Source of the DNA: VFJQ01 sp044226525
Lineage (GTDB): Bacteria > Verrucomicrobiota > Verrucomicrobiia > Chthoniobacterales > Chthoniobacteraceae
DNA: 64,000 bases
Assembly (NCBI GenBank): GCA_044226525.1
Contig: JBGAGV010000036.1
Coordinates: forward strand, 1 to 64,000
Reading direction: 5' to 3'
Under the pieces are notes generated by a model. It was not told where the DNA came from. It was given only the letters and a program-made list of their open reading frames with translations, and ran no database searches. Positions 51,701 to 59,726 of this stretch are shown here, one piece after another. A program made the translations under genes and the position numbers. Each line of letters begins with the position of its first letter. Position 1 is the stretch's first letter.

Positions 51701-52199
51701 CGTCTTCGCCGACTTCGCGAAATTCCAGCGCGAGTTCGGCGACGTGAGTTGCCTGCCCACGCCCGCGTTTTTCTACGGCCTGAAGCCCGGTGAGGAAGTC
51801 AGCGTTGCCATCGACGAAGGCAAGGTGCTTTTCATCAAGCTCATCAACGTCGGCTCACCCGACAAGGACGGCCGTCGCGTCATCACCTACGAGTTGAACG
51901 GTTACCCACGTGAAGCCGTCGTGGTGGACAAGTCGCTGAGCAAATCCGTCAAAGCTCGCGCCAAGGCCGATGCGGCCGACCCGCTGCAAATCGGCGCACC
52001 GATCCCAGGCATGGTCACTGCCCTCAGCGCCACCGTCGGCGGCAAAGTCGCCAAAGGCGACAAACTCGCCACACTCGAAGCGATGAAGATGCAGACGAAC
52101 ATCCTCGCCCCTGCTGACGCCATCATCGCCGAAGTGCTCGTCACTACTGGCGACACCGTTGAAGCCGGTAACCTCGTGGTAAGATTGCGTAGCGCATAG
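48747..52199 (+). CDS. pyc: Pyruvate carboxylase, single-chain type
   Basis: 1150 residues, the usual length. Biotin carboxylase domain (residues 1-450): KKLLVANRSEIAIRIMRAANE, VDLIHPGYGFLSENAAFAKACAKAG, KAAFGGGGRGMRVVHKAGDL, GHAVHLHERDCSVQRRHQKVVE and PRIQVEHTVTEQVTGVDLV. Carboxyl-transferase domain (about 520-820): LITDTTFRDAHQSLMATRVRTYDM and LAIKDMAGLCRPYAAHALV. The PC tetramerisation region follows, then the biotin carrier with K1114 in LEAMKMQTNI. It converts pyruvate, bicarbonate and ATP to oxaloacetate, refilling the TCA cycle for gluconeogenesis and growth on sugars. Monocistronic; followed by a structured repeat, not a simple terminator. Confidence 0.97.
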   Translation: MPTRPAPKKLLVANRSEIAIRIMRAANELGLRTVAIYAQEDRFSMHRFKADEAYVVGEGKGPVGAYLDIEGIVALAKSKGVDLIHPGYGFLSENAAFAKACAKAGITFVGPKPELLELMGDKVAARALTQKLKIPTLPGTEEPVTDRSEALKIAAQIGFPLIIKAAFGGGGRGMRVVHKAGDLDALLDEAQGEAGRAFGNDAVFLEKYIPRAKHIEVQVLGDKHGHAVHLHERDCSVQRRHQKVVEIATSVGLPEKVRHDLCEASARIAKEIGYDNAGTVEFLYDLDRHEWFFIEMNPRIQVEHTVTEQVTGVDLVRSQILIAQGAKLHGPEVALPPQDQIPRNGYAIQCRVTTEDPENKFMPNYGKIITYRSAGGFGIRLDAGLGDPGAVVTPFYDSLLVKITASGPTFETAIDRMDRALREMRIRGVKTNIPFLENVLHHPAFRSGQATTTMIDTSPELFHFRGKKDRATKLLSFLGGVIVNGNPHAKGYRPEKSFEPAKLPPFDAKAEPKKGTRQLLLELGPKKFAEWTLKQKRLLITDTTFRDAHQSLMATRVRTYDMAAIAGAVARRTPELFSLEMWGGATFDTAMRFLNEDPWTRLRLLREKVPNICFQMLLRGANAVGYTSYPANVVAGFVKHSAANGMDIFRVFDSLNDLKNMKAAMEAVQNTHAICEGTLCYTGDILDPARSKYSLKYYVGLAKELEKMGAHFLAIKDMAGLCRPYAAHALVRALKDAIGIPVHFHTHDTSGINAGSILRASDAGVDVVDLAIASMSGSTSQPNLNSIVAALQHTPRETGLDLDTLNEFSDYWEHVRAFYTPFDTAPKSGSAEVYLHEMPGGQYTNLKEQAASMGIGHRWPEIARCYAEVNQLFGDIVKVTPSSKVVGDMALFLFTRGIKPADVVNLEPGSTGYPESVIDMLKGGLGEPMGGWPPALLKAVTGSAKQPKRAKIAPVKLADVRTELTGKLKHEPSDDDLYSHLMYPGVFADFAKFQREFGDVSCLPTPAFFYGLKPGEEVSVAIDEGKVLFIKLINVGSPDKDGRRVITYELNGYPREAVVVDKSLSKSVKARAKADAADPLQIGAPIPGMVTALSATVGGKVAKGDKLATLEAMKMQTNILAPADAIIAEVLVTTGDTVEAGNLVVRLRSA

Positions 52200-52214
52200 G
52201 CGCTACGCCGGACC

Positions 52215-52317
52215 GTTGGTGTCCAGCCTTTAGGGTGACGGAAAGGTGGCGGCGCCATCTTGATCGGCAGCCTTCGGCTGAGCGTGCTTTCGGCCAGCCT
52301 GAAGGCTGAACACCAAC
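52215..52317. repeat. Structured inverted-repeat element after pyc
   Basis: GTTGGTGTCCAGCCTT (52215-52230) and AAGGCTGAACACCAAC (52302-52317) are 16-bp inverted arms with one mismatch, 71 bp apart. Inside are a CAGC-CTTCG-GCTG hairpin (about 52268-52280), a GGTGGC-GGC-GCCATC stem and a third CAGCCT. It reads as a REP-like element and lies 16 bp beyond the pyc stop, before the convergent DJ-1/PfpI gene. It may end transcription from both sides. A diverged half-copy may be at 22597-22613. Confidence 0.65.
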
Positions 52318-52336
52318 GCCCTGCGGGCAGATCAAA

Positions 52337-52906
52337 TCACGCCTTCGCGCGATTCTCATCGAGCAGCTTCATGAACGCGCCGAAGTAGTGACCGTTGTCG
52401 TGAAACGTGCGGCCGCTCACCAGGTTGCCATCCACGACACAAGGTTCGTTCACATAAGTGCCGCCGCAGATTTCGAGGTCGAACTTGCACTTGGCCACCG
52501 TGGCCATGCGACGGCCCTTCACGCAACCGGCCCGCGCAGGAATCTCCACTCCATGGCAGACACTGGCAACAGGCAGGTTCTGCTCGAAGAAATAACGCGT
52601 CGCCTTCAGCAGGTCTTCGTCTTCGCGGATATATTCCGGCGCACGGCCACCGCTAAAGAAGATGCCAGCGTATTCCTCGGGCTTGATGTCCTTGAACGCC
52701 ACCTGCGCGTCGATCGTGTAGCCTTCCCACTCCTTGGTGATCGTCCAACCGGGCTTCACCTCGTGCATCACCATCTGGTAACGGCGTTTTTCCGGTGCCG
52801 CGACCACGGGTTCGTAGCCGCCTTCAATGAGACGATAATAGGGATAGAGCGTGTCGACCGTCTCGGTCGCGTCGCCGACGATGATAAGGACTTTGGGCTG
52901 GGACAT
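52337..52906 (-). CDS. DJ-1/PfpI-family protein
   Basis: 189 residues from ATG 52904-52906 (MSQPKVLIIVGDATETVDTLYPYYRLIEGG). The nucleophile elbow ASVCHGVEIPA carries the reactive cysteine, an acidic residue in GDATETVD stands at the position of the DJ-1 Glu, and GIFFSGGRAPEYIRED completes the pocket. Family members are chaperones, deglycases or amidases; the precise reaction is not deducible. It is co-directional with the Tat isomerase-like gene upstream; that gene ends 80 bp before this start. Confidence 0.85.
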   Translation of the reverse strand: MSQPKVLIIVGDATETVDTLYPYYRLIEGGYEPVVAAPEKRRYQMVMHEVKPGWTITKEWEGYTIDAQVAFKDIKPEEYAGIFFSGGRAPEYIREDEDLLKATRYFFEQNLPVASVCHGVEIPARAGCVKGRRMATVAKCKFDLEICGGTYVNEPCVVDGNLVSGRTFHDNGHYFGAFMKLLDENRAKA

Positions 52907-52986
52907 GTGAACGAGAAAACCACAGAGCGGTGCCGAGTGCAGGAGATTTCTTTGGCAGTCCCCGCCGCTGACAGGAAAGTCCCCTC

Positions 52987-53883
52987 CTAGAGCTTGCCAT
53001 CCAGATAAGTTCGCGCGCGATTGATCTCTGCGGTGACCGCGCTCGCGCCACCTTCGACGATCGGAATCCCCCGCGGGGTCGGGTGCATGAAGATGCTCGT
53101 CCAGCCTTTGAAATCGATCTCTCGCAGCGCGCCGACGAGCGGGCCAAAATCGAGCGGACCGCGACCGGGCATTTGCAGGAGTTCGTCTTCCTTCGGCTGC
53201 ACCTTGGCGCAGCTCTTGCCATACTGCCACGCGTAGAAGACTTCCAGGTATTGCCCGCATTCGCGAATGAGCGCGGCCAGTTCGGGCTCGTCCTGCGGCA
53301 GATGATAGGGCGCGAGCGCGATGCCCAGTGCAGGCGATGGCGCAAACTCCACCAGCCAGCGAATGCTGTCGGGAGATTCCATCAGCCCGTTGCCGTGGTT
53401 CTCGATCGCGATCCGCGCGCCAAACGATTCCGCCACCGCGCAGTGCGGTTTCATCTCCTCGGCAAAGTTTTTCACCGCGGCGCGCAGTGCTTCACCCTTT
53501 AGCCCCTTCGGGCCGTGCCCGCCACAGACGAATGTTTTGCAGCCAAATTGCGCGCCCCACTTCATCTCGCCCGCGAGTTTCAGCGGGCCGAGGTCGTAGC
53601 GCGTGGAGCAGCCGAGTTTCACGTGGTGCTTCGCGAGGAGCGCAGCAAAGGCTTCGTCGCCCATTTCTTTCGCCTCTTCGCGCTGGGTCCCGTGGTTCTT
53701 CGGCCAGATGTCCAGGTGCGTCGCCCCGGCCTTTGCCGCCTCGGGCAGAATCTCCTCCAGCTTCAGCGAGCCATACATCGACGAGCTGAGGATGTAACGA
53801 AACTTGAAGCCTTCCGCCGCGAGCACGGGAGTGGAGACGGCGGCGCCAGCGAGGGCGCGGAGGAAGTGGCGGCGGGTGGTCAT
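52987..53883 (-). CDS. Tat-exported sugar phosphate isomerase/epimerase-like protein (AP-endonuclease 2 fold)
   Basis: 298 residues from ATG 53881-53883 (MTTRRHFLRALAGAAVSTPVLAAEG, a Tat signal with TRRHFLR). The mature part is a TIM barrel of the xylose-isomerase-like superfamily: AGATHLDIWPKNHGTQREEAKEMG, FGARIAIENHGNGLMESPDSIRWL (Glu and His metal ligands), YLEVFYAWQYGKSC and GWTSIFMHPTPRG. Family members act as 3-keto-sugar isomerases, inosose dehydratases or epimerases. Export by Tat fits the periplasmic Gfo/Idh enzymes at 22749 and 36025. Separated by 80 bp from the DJ-1/PfpI gene. Confidence 0.8.
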   Translation of the reverse strand: MTTRRHFLRALAGAAVSTPVLAAEGFKFRYILSSSMYGSLKLEEILPEAAKAGATHLDIWPKNHGTQREEAKEMGDEAFAALLAKHHVKLGCSTRYDLGPLKLAGEMKWGAQFGCKTFVCGGHGPKGLKGEALRAAVKNFAEEMKPHCAVAESFGARIAIENHGNGLMESPDSIRWLVEFAPSPALGIALAPYHLPQDEPELAALIRECGQYLEVFYAWQYGKSCAKVQPKEDELLQMPGRGPLDFGPLVGALREIDFKGWTSIFMHPTPRGIPIVEGGASAVTAEINRARTYLDGKL

Positions 53884-53988
53884 CGTGAGTTCACCTAGCC
53901 ACGGGCCCCGCCTTTGGCGAATGTTCGTTCGCCGCGATTTCGGAGAGCTGTGGCCGGAGTCATCGACTCCGGCCACAGCGATCGAACT

Positions 53989-56900
53989 TTATTTCGCCTC
54001 GAGGACGACCGCACCGCTTTCACCCGGAACGACCGGCCCCCGCGGAACGACACTCAGGAAATAACCGAAGCCGCCGGAGTTCACGCCTTTCTGCAGGATC
54101 ACGCCCTTATAGGCGGTTTTGGCCCCATCAGTGTGGGTGAACGTGCCGGAGATTGCACCGGTGGTCGCGACGATCTTGAGCGAGAACGACGGCCTCGTCG
54201 CCGGAGGCACCAGGATCGCCGTCACCTTGTTGTTTGGCGCAACGTCGAGATTGTTCACGAGCGGATCGGGATTCAGCTTGCCGGCGCTCATGGTGAGGGT
54301 GGCATTGCCGGTCCCGCTGCCGATCGCTCCGAGGCCGGGCAGCACGCTGGTGCCGACCGCGGGCACCGCATACTTCGCACCAGCGAGATTGACCTTGATG
54401 CCGTTGAGCCAACCGCCCGGGTAATACTTGCTGGTCGCCATGACCGGGCGGAACCAGAGGAAGTCCGTGCCGGCAACATCGGTGTCGGCATGGGTGGCTG
54501 GCGAAACATCGAACACGACCTGACCGGCGATCGAGCCGAGCTTTTTATACAGTTTCGCGTAGAGCGGCGCTTCGAAGTCCTTCGAGAGCGGCACGGAAGC
54601 GGACGCGATCATGCCGTCGGCCAGGGTGCCCTTGAAGCTCACCGTCCCCTTCGGAAGGATCGTAATCGCGCCGAAGCCGTCGCCTTGCGGGTAGTCGCTG
54701 AGCGGCACCGCCGGAACCTGCGTCTGCGCCGGGAAGCGCACCGTGTAAAAGCCCTTCTTGCCATTGGCGGCATTGAGCAAGCCAGCCGGCACCGTGGTGG
54801 CCGGCGTCTTGCCGTCGAATACGCCGCGGTCACCGTCGAGATTCGCCTTCACCGTCGTGCCGTCGGCTTCGGTGAGCACACCGGTAACCTTGTCATTGTT
54901 CACCGTAAGCGTGAGCAGACCGAACTGCACCGGCACACGCGCCTTGCCTGTGAGGGTCAGCACCGTGCCCAAGGTCGGTTTGAAGTGCAGCTTGTTGTCG
55001 TTGCCGATGACCCCCGAAATCGGGACGATGAAGCTGCCGATGTTCACCTTTCCGGTAAAGGTGCCGGTGGCTTTCGCCGTCATCGTCACCAAGCCCGACT
55101 TCTCATGCAAGAGCGCACCGGTGGGCACGAGCAGCCCATTGTAAGTGCCGGCAAGGAGGGGGCGGTTGTTAATGTAAGTTACTACCCGGGTCTGCGGCTT
55201 CGAACGATTCCCATTCAGATCCACCGCAACGATCGTCACGGTGTTCGTTCCGTTCTCCGCCGCTACGGCGGTTTTGCTGAATGCACCCGTGCCCTGCGTC
55301 GGCACGACGTTCGTGGTCACGCCGTTGATCGTGATCTCGACGTGATCGACGCCACGGCTATCCGTCGCGGTGCCGGTGACGTCGAAAGCCGTGAGCCCTG
55401 CGGCGAGCGTGCCGGATCTCGGCGAGGTGATCACCACTTTCGGCAGCACCTTATCGGCGGAATTAACCGTGATCGTGGTGGTCGCCTGCGTGCCGAGGGT
55501 CGCCCCACCGGTCGTGTTGGAAAGCGTCAGGATGATCGTCCCAGCCACCGCCGGGCTCTTGAGTTGAATATCCACCGAGCCGGAACCGACCCCGTCGTTG
55601 AAGGTCACCGTAGTCGTGTTGAAGGTGTTGAAGTTGGTGCCGCTCACCAAGGTCCCGCCCGTCACCGCCACATCCGCAGAAACCGTCCCGGTGGTCCCGT
55701 TGGTGCGGGTCAGCGGCACGGTAATGAGCGTCGGCAGCTTCAGCACGTTCAAAGGCTCGGCGTTAAAGGTCGCCGCGGCGAAGGCGATCTCGCCCGGGTT
55801 GCCGGGTTTATCCGTGATCGTCACCGTCGCACTGCCGGGAGTGGTCACCGTGGCGCCAGTAGCGTTGGTCAGATTTACCGTGAAGTCGCGCGAACCCTGC
55901 AAGCCGGTCTGGTTGATCAACGGCACATTGACCGTCTGTGGCGTCACATCGTTCGTCGCGAAGGAAAGCTGCTGGTTCGTCTGGGTGTAGTCGCCGGGTT
56001 GATGAGCGGGAGTGGCCCCAGTGCCGTCCGCCGTGCTGAAGTCCACCGTGAACGCGAGCGCGGGATTGCCGATACGATTGACCGTCACGACGGCATTACC
56101 CGCGTCTTCCTGAAAGGAATAATTGTCGCTGCTGAACTGCACGCCCGCTTCGCTCTCCGTCAGCGTGACGGTCGAAGTGCCGGTAAAACCGACCGAGGCC
56201 CCCGCGCCCACACTGGTGATCGAAACCGTAAAGGTCTTGTCGGATTGAACCCCGGTGCGGTTAAAAATCGGGATGTCCACCGTTTTGGTGGTCTGGCCCG
56301 GGTCGAACTGCACCACAAAGTTGCTGAGCGGCGTGAAGTCGGTGTTGGCGATTGCCGAGATTGGTGTCGTGTTCAGTGTCGCGGTTACGGTGCTGGCCGT
56401 ATCGCGCGAGCGGGTAAGTGAAACGGTGACCTTGCCATTCGCATCGGCCTCGCTCAGCGAATAGGTAGCCTGATCCAGCGTGATGCGGGCGCTGGTCGTA
56501 TCGGGGGTGAACGTAATCGTGCCGTTGTCGTCGATCGTGAGCGTCCCAAGATAGTCGCCGGCGGTGTTCGGCGGGATCGCTCCACCCGAAGGCGCCATGC
56601 GATAAAGTTCCAAGGCCGCACCCGAGGTCCCATTAGCGAATGTATCCTGAATACTAACCTCCTTGCCGCTGTCGGAGAAACCAAAATAGCCGAATGAGAT
56701 GCGAGAAGCACCCGCGTGAGGGTTGTCCGCGATGCCGTCCGGCGACTGGTAGGAGGCCCAACTGTCGCCCTCGGCGGTGAGTTCAATGACTCCGACCGGG
56801 TTGTTCGCCGTGGACATCGCCACGGCGCCACCCACTTCAAAGCCGTAGCCCTGCCCGGCAGTGTCGATTTTGTTCACCGGCTGAGCCTGGGTAAAATCGC

Positions 56901-57321
56901 TCTTGCGCGGCCAGCGGGCCGAAGAGCTATTCGGAGTTCCAACGGTCACCTGCAACTTGGTCGCATAAAGCGTAAAATTCGGGTCGCCATTCGCACCGGT
57001 GCTCCCCGAACCTGCCGCCGCTCCCCAGTAAAGATCGTTACGCGTTTTCCAGTTGGTGTCGTAGATCGCGTCCAAGTCAGCCTTCACCGTGTTCGGAAGC
57101 GTGATCGGACTGGTAGCATCCGCGAGGGCGCGGGCCGGTCCGGCATTCACGACATAACATCGTGTCACCCCGGTGGTGTTTCCACCGGCCCCAGTCGCGT
57201 GGAAGCCAATCAAAAGATCACCCGTATGGTAGGTAACGGGCGTCTGTGCATGTCCCGGCTGAATCGCCAAAAAACCGGCGAGGCCGAGGAGAGCGGAGCG
57301 GAGAAGACGTTGGAGCATCAT
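53989..57321 (-). CDS. Giant secreted protein: Calx-beta repeats, Ig-like domain, shared C-terminal module
   Basis: 1110 residues with a signal peptide (MMLQRLLRSALLGLAGFLAIQPGHAQ). N-terminal domain 26-280 of unknown type (TYHTGDLLIGFHATGAGGNTTG). Three Calx-beta-like units at about 285-390, 390-500 and 505-620 (YSLSEADANGKVTVSLTRSR, YSFQEDAGNAVVTVNRIG, LITVPLTRTNGTTGTVSADV). An Ig-like unit follows at about 625-720 (VVITSPRSGTLAAGLTAFDV ... VTIVAVDLNGNRS). The final 390 residues (AGTYNGLLVPTGALLHEKSG to SGAVVLEAK) match the C-terminal plan of the 980-residue DUF4394 protein, including T-G-T-F-T-G-K-V and an end in G-A-V-x-L. A surface or adhesive role is likely; Calx-beta units normally bind Ca2+. 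Confidence 0.7.
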   Translation of the reverse strand: MMLQRLLRSALLGLAGFLAIQPGHAQTPVTYHTGDLLIGFHATGAGGNTTGVTRCYVVNAGPARALADATSPITLPNTVKADLDAIYDTNWKTRNDLYWGAAAGSGSTGANGDPNFTLYATKLQVTVGTPNSSSARWPRKSDFTQAQPVNKIDTAGQGYGFEVGGAVAMSTANNPVGVIELTAEGDSWASYQSPDGIADNPHAGASRISFGYFGFSDSGKEVSIQDTFANGTSGAALELYRMAPSGGAIPPNTAGDYLGTLTIDDNGTITFTPDTTSARITLDQATYSLSEADANGKVTVSLTRSRDTASTVTATLNTTPISAIANTDFTPLSNFVVQFDPGQTTKTVDIPIFNRTGVQSDKTFTVSITSVGAGASVGFTGTSTVTLTESEAGVQFSSDNYSFQEDAGNAVVTVNRIGNPALAFTVDFSTADGTGATPAHQPGDYTQTNQQLSFATNDVTPQTVNVPLINQTGLQGSRDFTVNLTNATGATVTTPGSATVTITDKPGNPGEIAFAAATFNAEPLNVLKLPTLITVPLTRTNGTTGTVSADVAVTGGTLVSGTNFNTFNTTTVTFNDGVGSGSVDIQLKSPAVAGTIILTLSNTTGGATLGTQATTTITVNSADKVLPKVVITSPRSGTLAAGLTAFDVTGTATDSRGVDHVEITINGVTTNVVPTQGTGAFSKTAVAAENGTNTVTIVAVDLNGNRSKPQTRVVTYINNRPLLAGTYNGLLVPTGALLHEKSGLVTMTAKATGTFTGKVNIGSFIVPISGVIGNDNKLHFKPTLGTVLTLTGKARVPVQFGLLTLTVNNDKVTGVLTEADGTTVKANLDGDRGVFDGKTPATTVPAGLLNAANGKKGFYTVRFPAQTQVPAVPLSDYPQGDGFGAITILPKGTVSFKGTLADGMIASASVPLSKDFEAPLYAKLYKKLGSIAGQVVFDVSPATHADTDVAGTDFLWFRPVMATSKYYPGGWLNGIKVNLAGAKYAVPAVGTSVLPGLGAIGSGTGNATLTMSAGKLNPDPLVNNLDVAPNNKVTAILVPPATRPSFSLKIVATTGAISGTFTHTDGAKTAYKGVILQKGVNSGGFGYFLSVVPRGPVVPGESGAVVLEAK

Positions 57322-57533
57322 GGTTATTTGTGGGCTTGACCGGTCGCGCGACGGGTCGGGGTTCGAGGTCGAGTTTTCTTCGTTGTCGGCGTCACGGCGC
57401 TGGAATGGCGGCTGCGAATCCGCGCCATATGATCTTTATCAACTTCCGGCTTCAGGCCGTTCCGGCAACGACTCGATTGTTACGTTTGCGCTCACTTGTG
57501 TGACGAACTCGTGACGGCGACGCGCTTTGTCCG
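57322..57533. other. Intergenic leader between surface-protein and phosphatase genes
   Basis: 212 bases. GC skew and codon use differ from the flanks and no gene is supported. It holds the 5' leader of the Calx-beta gene (minus) and the 3' end of the phosphatase gene. I see no hairpin with a U-tract. Confidence 0.4.
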
Positions 57534-58853
57534 TCAACCCACCCGATTCAGTTCCACAGCCAGCAGGCATACGTCATCTTCCAGCACGTTGCCCCCGGCG
57601 AAGAGCCGAACTTCTTGCAGCACACCGTCGAGCACATCCCTCAGCGAACGTTCCGTGCGGCGCGCGATCGTCTCCCGCAACAGCAACTGGCCAAACTCCT
57701 GTTTCTGCTCATTGATGACCTCAAAGAGTCCATCGGTGAAAAACAGCACCCGGTCACCCGTAGCCAGCGGAACGATACGCGTCGCGTAGCTTGGTTGGTC
57801 AAAAATCCCCAGCGCCGGTCCCATCCGCATATCGAGTGGATGAAGAAAGTCGCACCTTGCCCGACTTGGCTGCATTAGCACAGGCTGAGGATGGCCCGCG
57901 AGGGCATAGCTAATTTTTCCCGCCTCGGCATCGACGACCGCCGCCGCTGCGGTGGCAAACATCACGCCTCCAGCGAGCCGGAGAATTTTGACCAACTCCC
58001 GATTGATCTCCCCCAGCAATTCAGCCGGGTCGGCGATCCGTGCCTGCGCTTCCTCCAGCAGCGCCCGAAGCATCGCAGTCACCAGAGCCGCCCGCACATC
58101 GTGCCCCATGACATCGCAGATAAAAACAGAAGCGCGCTTTGCGCCAAGCGCTTCGACGTGAAAGAAGTCACCCCCGACCGTGCCTGAAGGCTCGAAGCAA
58201 TGTCCAAAAATCAGCGCACTCTCGCTCGGCGGAAGGCCCGGAGGAAAACTCGGATAGCCATTCGGCAGGAGCGCCATCTGCAACTCGCGGGCCATGCGCA
58301 GATCGTCTTCGATCTGCCGGTTCTTTGCCTCGATTTCCCGGCGGGAACGCTCCAGTTGCGCGATGTTTTCTCCCAGCAACTCGTGCTGCAATCGCACCAG
58401 TGTCTGCATGGCGATCAAGCCGATAAATTGGTCCAGTTCATCGAGCAGCACGATATCATCGTAATAGGTATCCTCGGTGCGGGAAAACGCCTCGGCAAAG
58501 ACCTGCGAAAGCGGGGTGCTTTCCCGGACCCTCACGACCGACGGCAGAAGATGCGCACGAATCGCCTTGCGCGCATGCAGGGCGAATCCATAGCGCGCGC
58601 CCAGCAGCATGCCGACGTCCCGACGGGCGCAAACTCCCACCACCGTCTCCCCCTCGATCACCGCGAGAAATTCCCGCTCCTGCTTTCGGAAAACATCATA
58701 GACATCCTCGAGACGCTCGTGTGCGGCGACCCAGCTCTGATGGCTGACGAGCGCACGCAATCCCCTTGCCGCAAAACGCTGGGCCAGCGTGAGAGGAAGC
58801 GGCGCGGCAATTTCATCTGCAAGGGGCGATACCGGTGCGGCAGGCGGCGGCAT
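57534..58853 (-). CDS. PP2C/SpoIIE-type serine phosphatase with N-terminal CBS pair
   Basis: 439 residues, start ATG 58851-58853. Residues about 45-170 form two CBS motifs (DVYDVFRKQEREFLAVIEGETVVGVCARRDVGML and LSQVFAEAFSRTEDTYYDDIVLLDELDQFIGLIAMQTL), which bind adenosine nucleotides. A coiled linker (ERSRREIEAKNRQIEDDLRMARELQMALLPNGYPSFP) leads to the SpoIIE/PP2C domain with metal-binding Asp in GTVGGDFFHV, VFICDVMGHD and the C-terminal GNVLEDDVCLLAVEL. Such RsbU-like phosphatases dephosphorylate an anti-anti-sigma factor. No RsbV/RsbW genes are adjacent, so the partner switch must lie elsewhere. Alternatively it controls surface genes by a cognate antagonist. Confidence 0.88.
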   Translation of the reverse strand: MPPPAAPVSPLADEIAAPLPLTLAQRFAARGLRALVSHQSWVAAHERLEDVYDVFRKQEREFLAVIEGETVVGVCARRDVGMLLGARYGFALHARKAIRAHLLPSVVRVRESTPLSQVFAEAFSRTEDTYYDDIVLLDELDQFIGLIAMQTLVRLQHELLGENIAQLERSRREIEAKNRQIEDDLRMARELQMALLPNGYPSFPPGLPPSESALIFGHCFEPSGTVGGDFFHVEALGAKRASVFICDVMGHDVRAALVTAMLRALLEEAQARIADPAELLGEINRELVKILRLAGGVMFATAAAAVVDAEAGKISYALAGHPQPVLMQPSRARCDFLHPLDMRMGPALGIFDQPSYATRIVPLATGDRVLFFTDGLFEVINEQKQEFGQLLLRETIARRTERSLRDVLDGVLQEVRLFAGGNVLEDDVCLLAVELNRVG

Positions 58854-58890
58854 AGACCACGGAGACTAACGTAAGCTATCAACCGAAGAA

Positions 58891-59036
58891 GTTACGATCG
58901 CGTGACGCGGAGTGAGTTTTCCAGCGTCGATTTCAATCCTAACGATCCACCGCGTGGCCAGCTCGACGAATTGATGCGATGGTTTCGACGCGGTGAGCTT
59001 GCACGATCGTAACGTGACCAGCTTCGGGAACTCACT
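58891..59036. repeat. Paired inverted words around the phosphatase/zinc-ribbon intergenic region
   Basis: GTTACGATCG (58891-58900) and CGATCGTAAC (59004-59013) are perfect 10-bp inverted copies 103 bp apart. AGTGAGTTTTCC (58911-58922) and GGGAACTCACT (59026-59036) are near-inverted copies in the same order rather than nested. The whole lies in the 225-bp gap 58854-59078. No protein is encoded; possible binding sites or a decayed element. Confidence 0.4.
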
Positions 59037-59078
59037 AGAGTCTTTCCGTTCCCCGCCGGGCACCATGAATCGTTCTCC

Positions 59079-59372
59079 ATGACTTCCCGCTCCCGCCTCG
59101 CTCCCTGCGCTTTCTGCGAATCCGAGCAACCTTTTCGCTGCCCCTCCTTTCCACACGCGTGGCACATCGCCCTGAGTATTGCGACTCTTGGGCTCTGGCT
59201 CATTTCCTATTTTGTCTTCTGGTGGTATTGGAACCGAGCCAACGGCTGGCGTTGCCGTTCCTGCGGGCATCGCTTTCGCCTGAACGGGCTTCGGTCGGGC
59301 GCAACCGGCGCACCACCTGCCGCTCCCCGTTCGAATTCACAGTCGGCTCTGCCCAAATTGGCTTCCGCCTAG
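59079..59372 (+). CDS. Small zinc-ribbon membrane protein
   Basis: 97 residues from ATG 59079. CAFC at 10-13 and CRSC at about 59-62 could each provide two thiols of a zinc ribbon, flanking a single long membrane helix (HIALSIATLGLWLISYFVFWWYW). Similar zinc-ribbon/TM proteins occur widely with unknown function. It is convergent with the gene ending at 59379 (7 bp apart). Short length and a GC-rich tail leave some doubt. Confidence 0.55.
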   Translation: MTSRSRLAPCAFCESEQPFRCPSFPHAWHIALSIATLGLWLISYFVFWWYWNRANGWRCRSCGHRFRLNGLRSGATGAPPAAPRSNSQSALPKLASA

Positions 59373-59378
59373 CCATGA

Positions 59379-59726
59379 CTATGGCTTGAATTCCTGAAAT
59401 CCGTCACGGTTCCAGATCCGCATGCGGCCCTCGACGGTTTCAAAATAAAACCAGCCAAGGTCCCGGTCGTAAAAGAAACTCTGCACGATCTCCTGGTCGC
59501 AACCATCGCGACGACCGAGCCCAATCACGGTGGTGCACAAAAGACTCGCCACCTTCTTTTGATGCACTCCATCGACAATGGCCACGACCTTCACCCGGTC
59601 GTAACCCATGGCGAGCAACGTGCGAACGGCATCATCCTTTTCGAGCGGAGCAGGTTCCAAAGCGCAGGCCAGGTGTGGGAGGAGAAGGACAAACAACAGA
59701 GAGAGGAACAGACGCGTGGGGTTCAT
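59379..59726 (-). CDS. Small secreted protein of unknown function
   Basis: 115 residues with a signal peptide (MNPTRLFLSLLFVLLLPHLACA). The mature chain has two cysteines (SLLCTTVIG, RDGCDQEIV) that could form a disulfide, and an aromatic-rich C-terminal half (FFYDRDLGWFYFETVEGRMRIWNRDGFQEFKP) typical of small beta-domains. I do not recognise a family. It is preceded on the same strand by the YkgJ-like gene, 83 bp upstream. Confidence 0.55.
   Translation of the reverse strand: MNPTRLFLSLLFVLLLPHLACALEPAPLEKDDAVRTLLAMGYDRVKVVAIVDGVHQKKVASLLCTTVIGLGRRDGCDQEIVQSFFYDRDLGWFYFETVEGRMRIWNRDGFQEFKP

Noticed and set aside
53914..56421. Plus-strand open frame (835 codons) opposite the Calx-beta gene
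   Set aside because: Arg/Gly/His-rich composition typical of an antisense shadow; the minus-strand gene has a signal peptide and beta-repeat domains.
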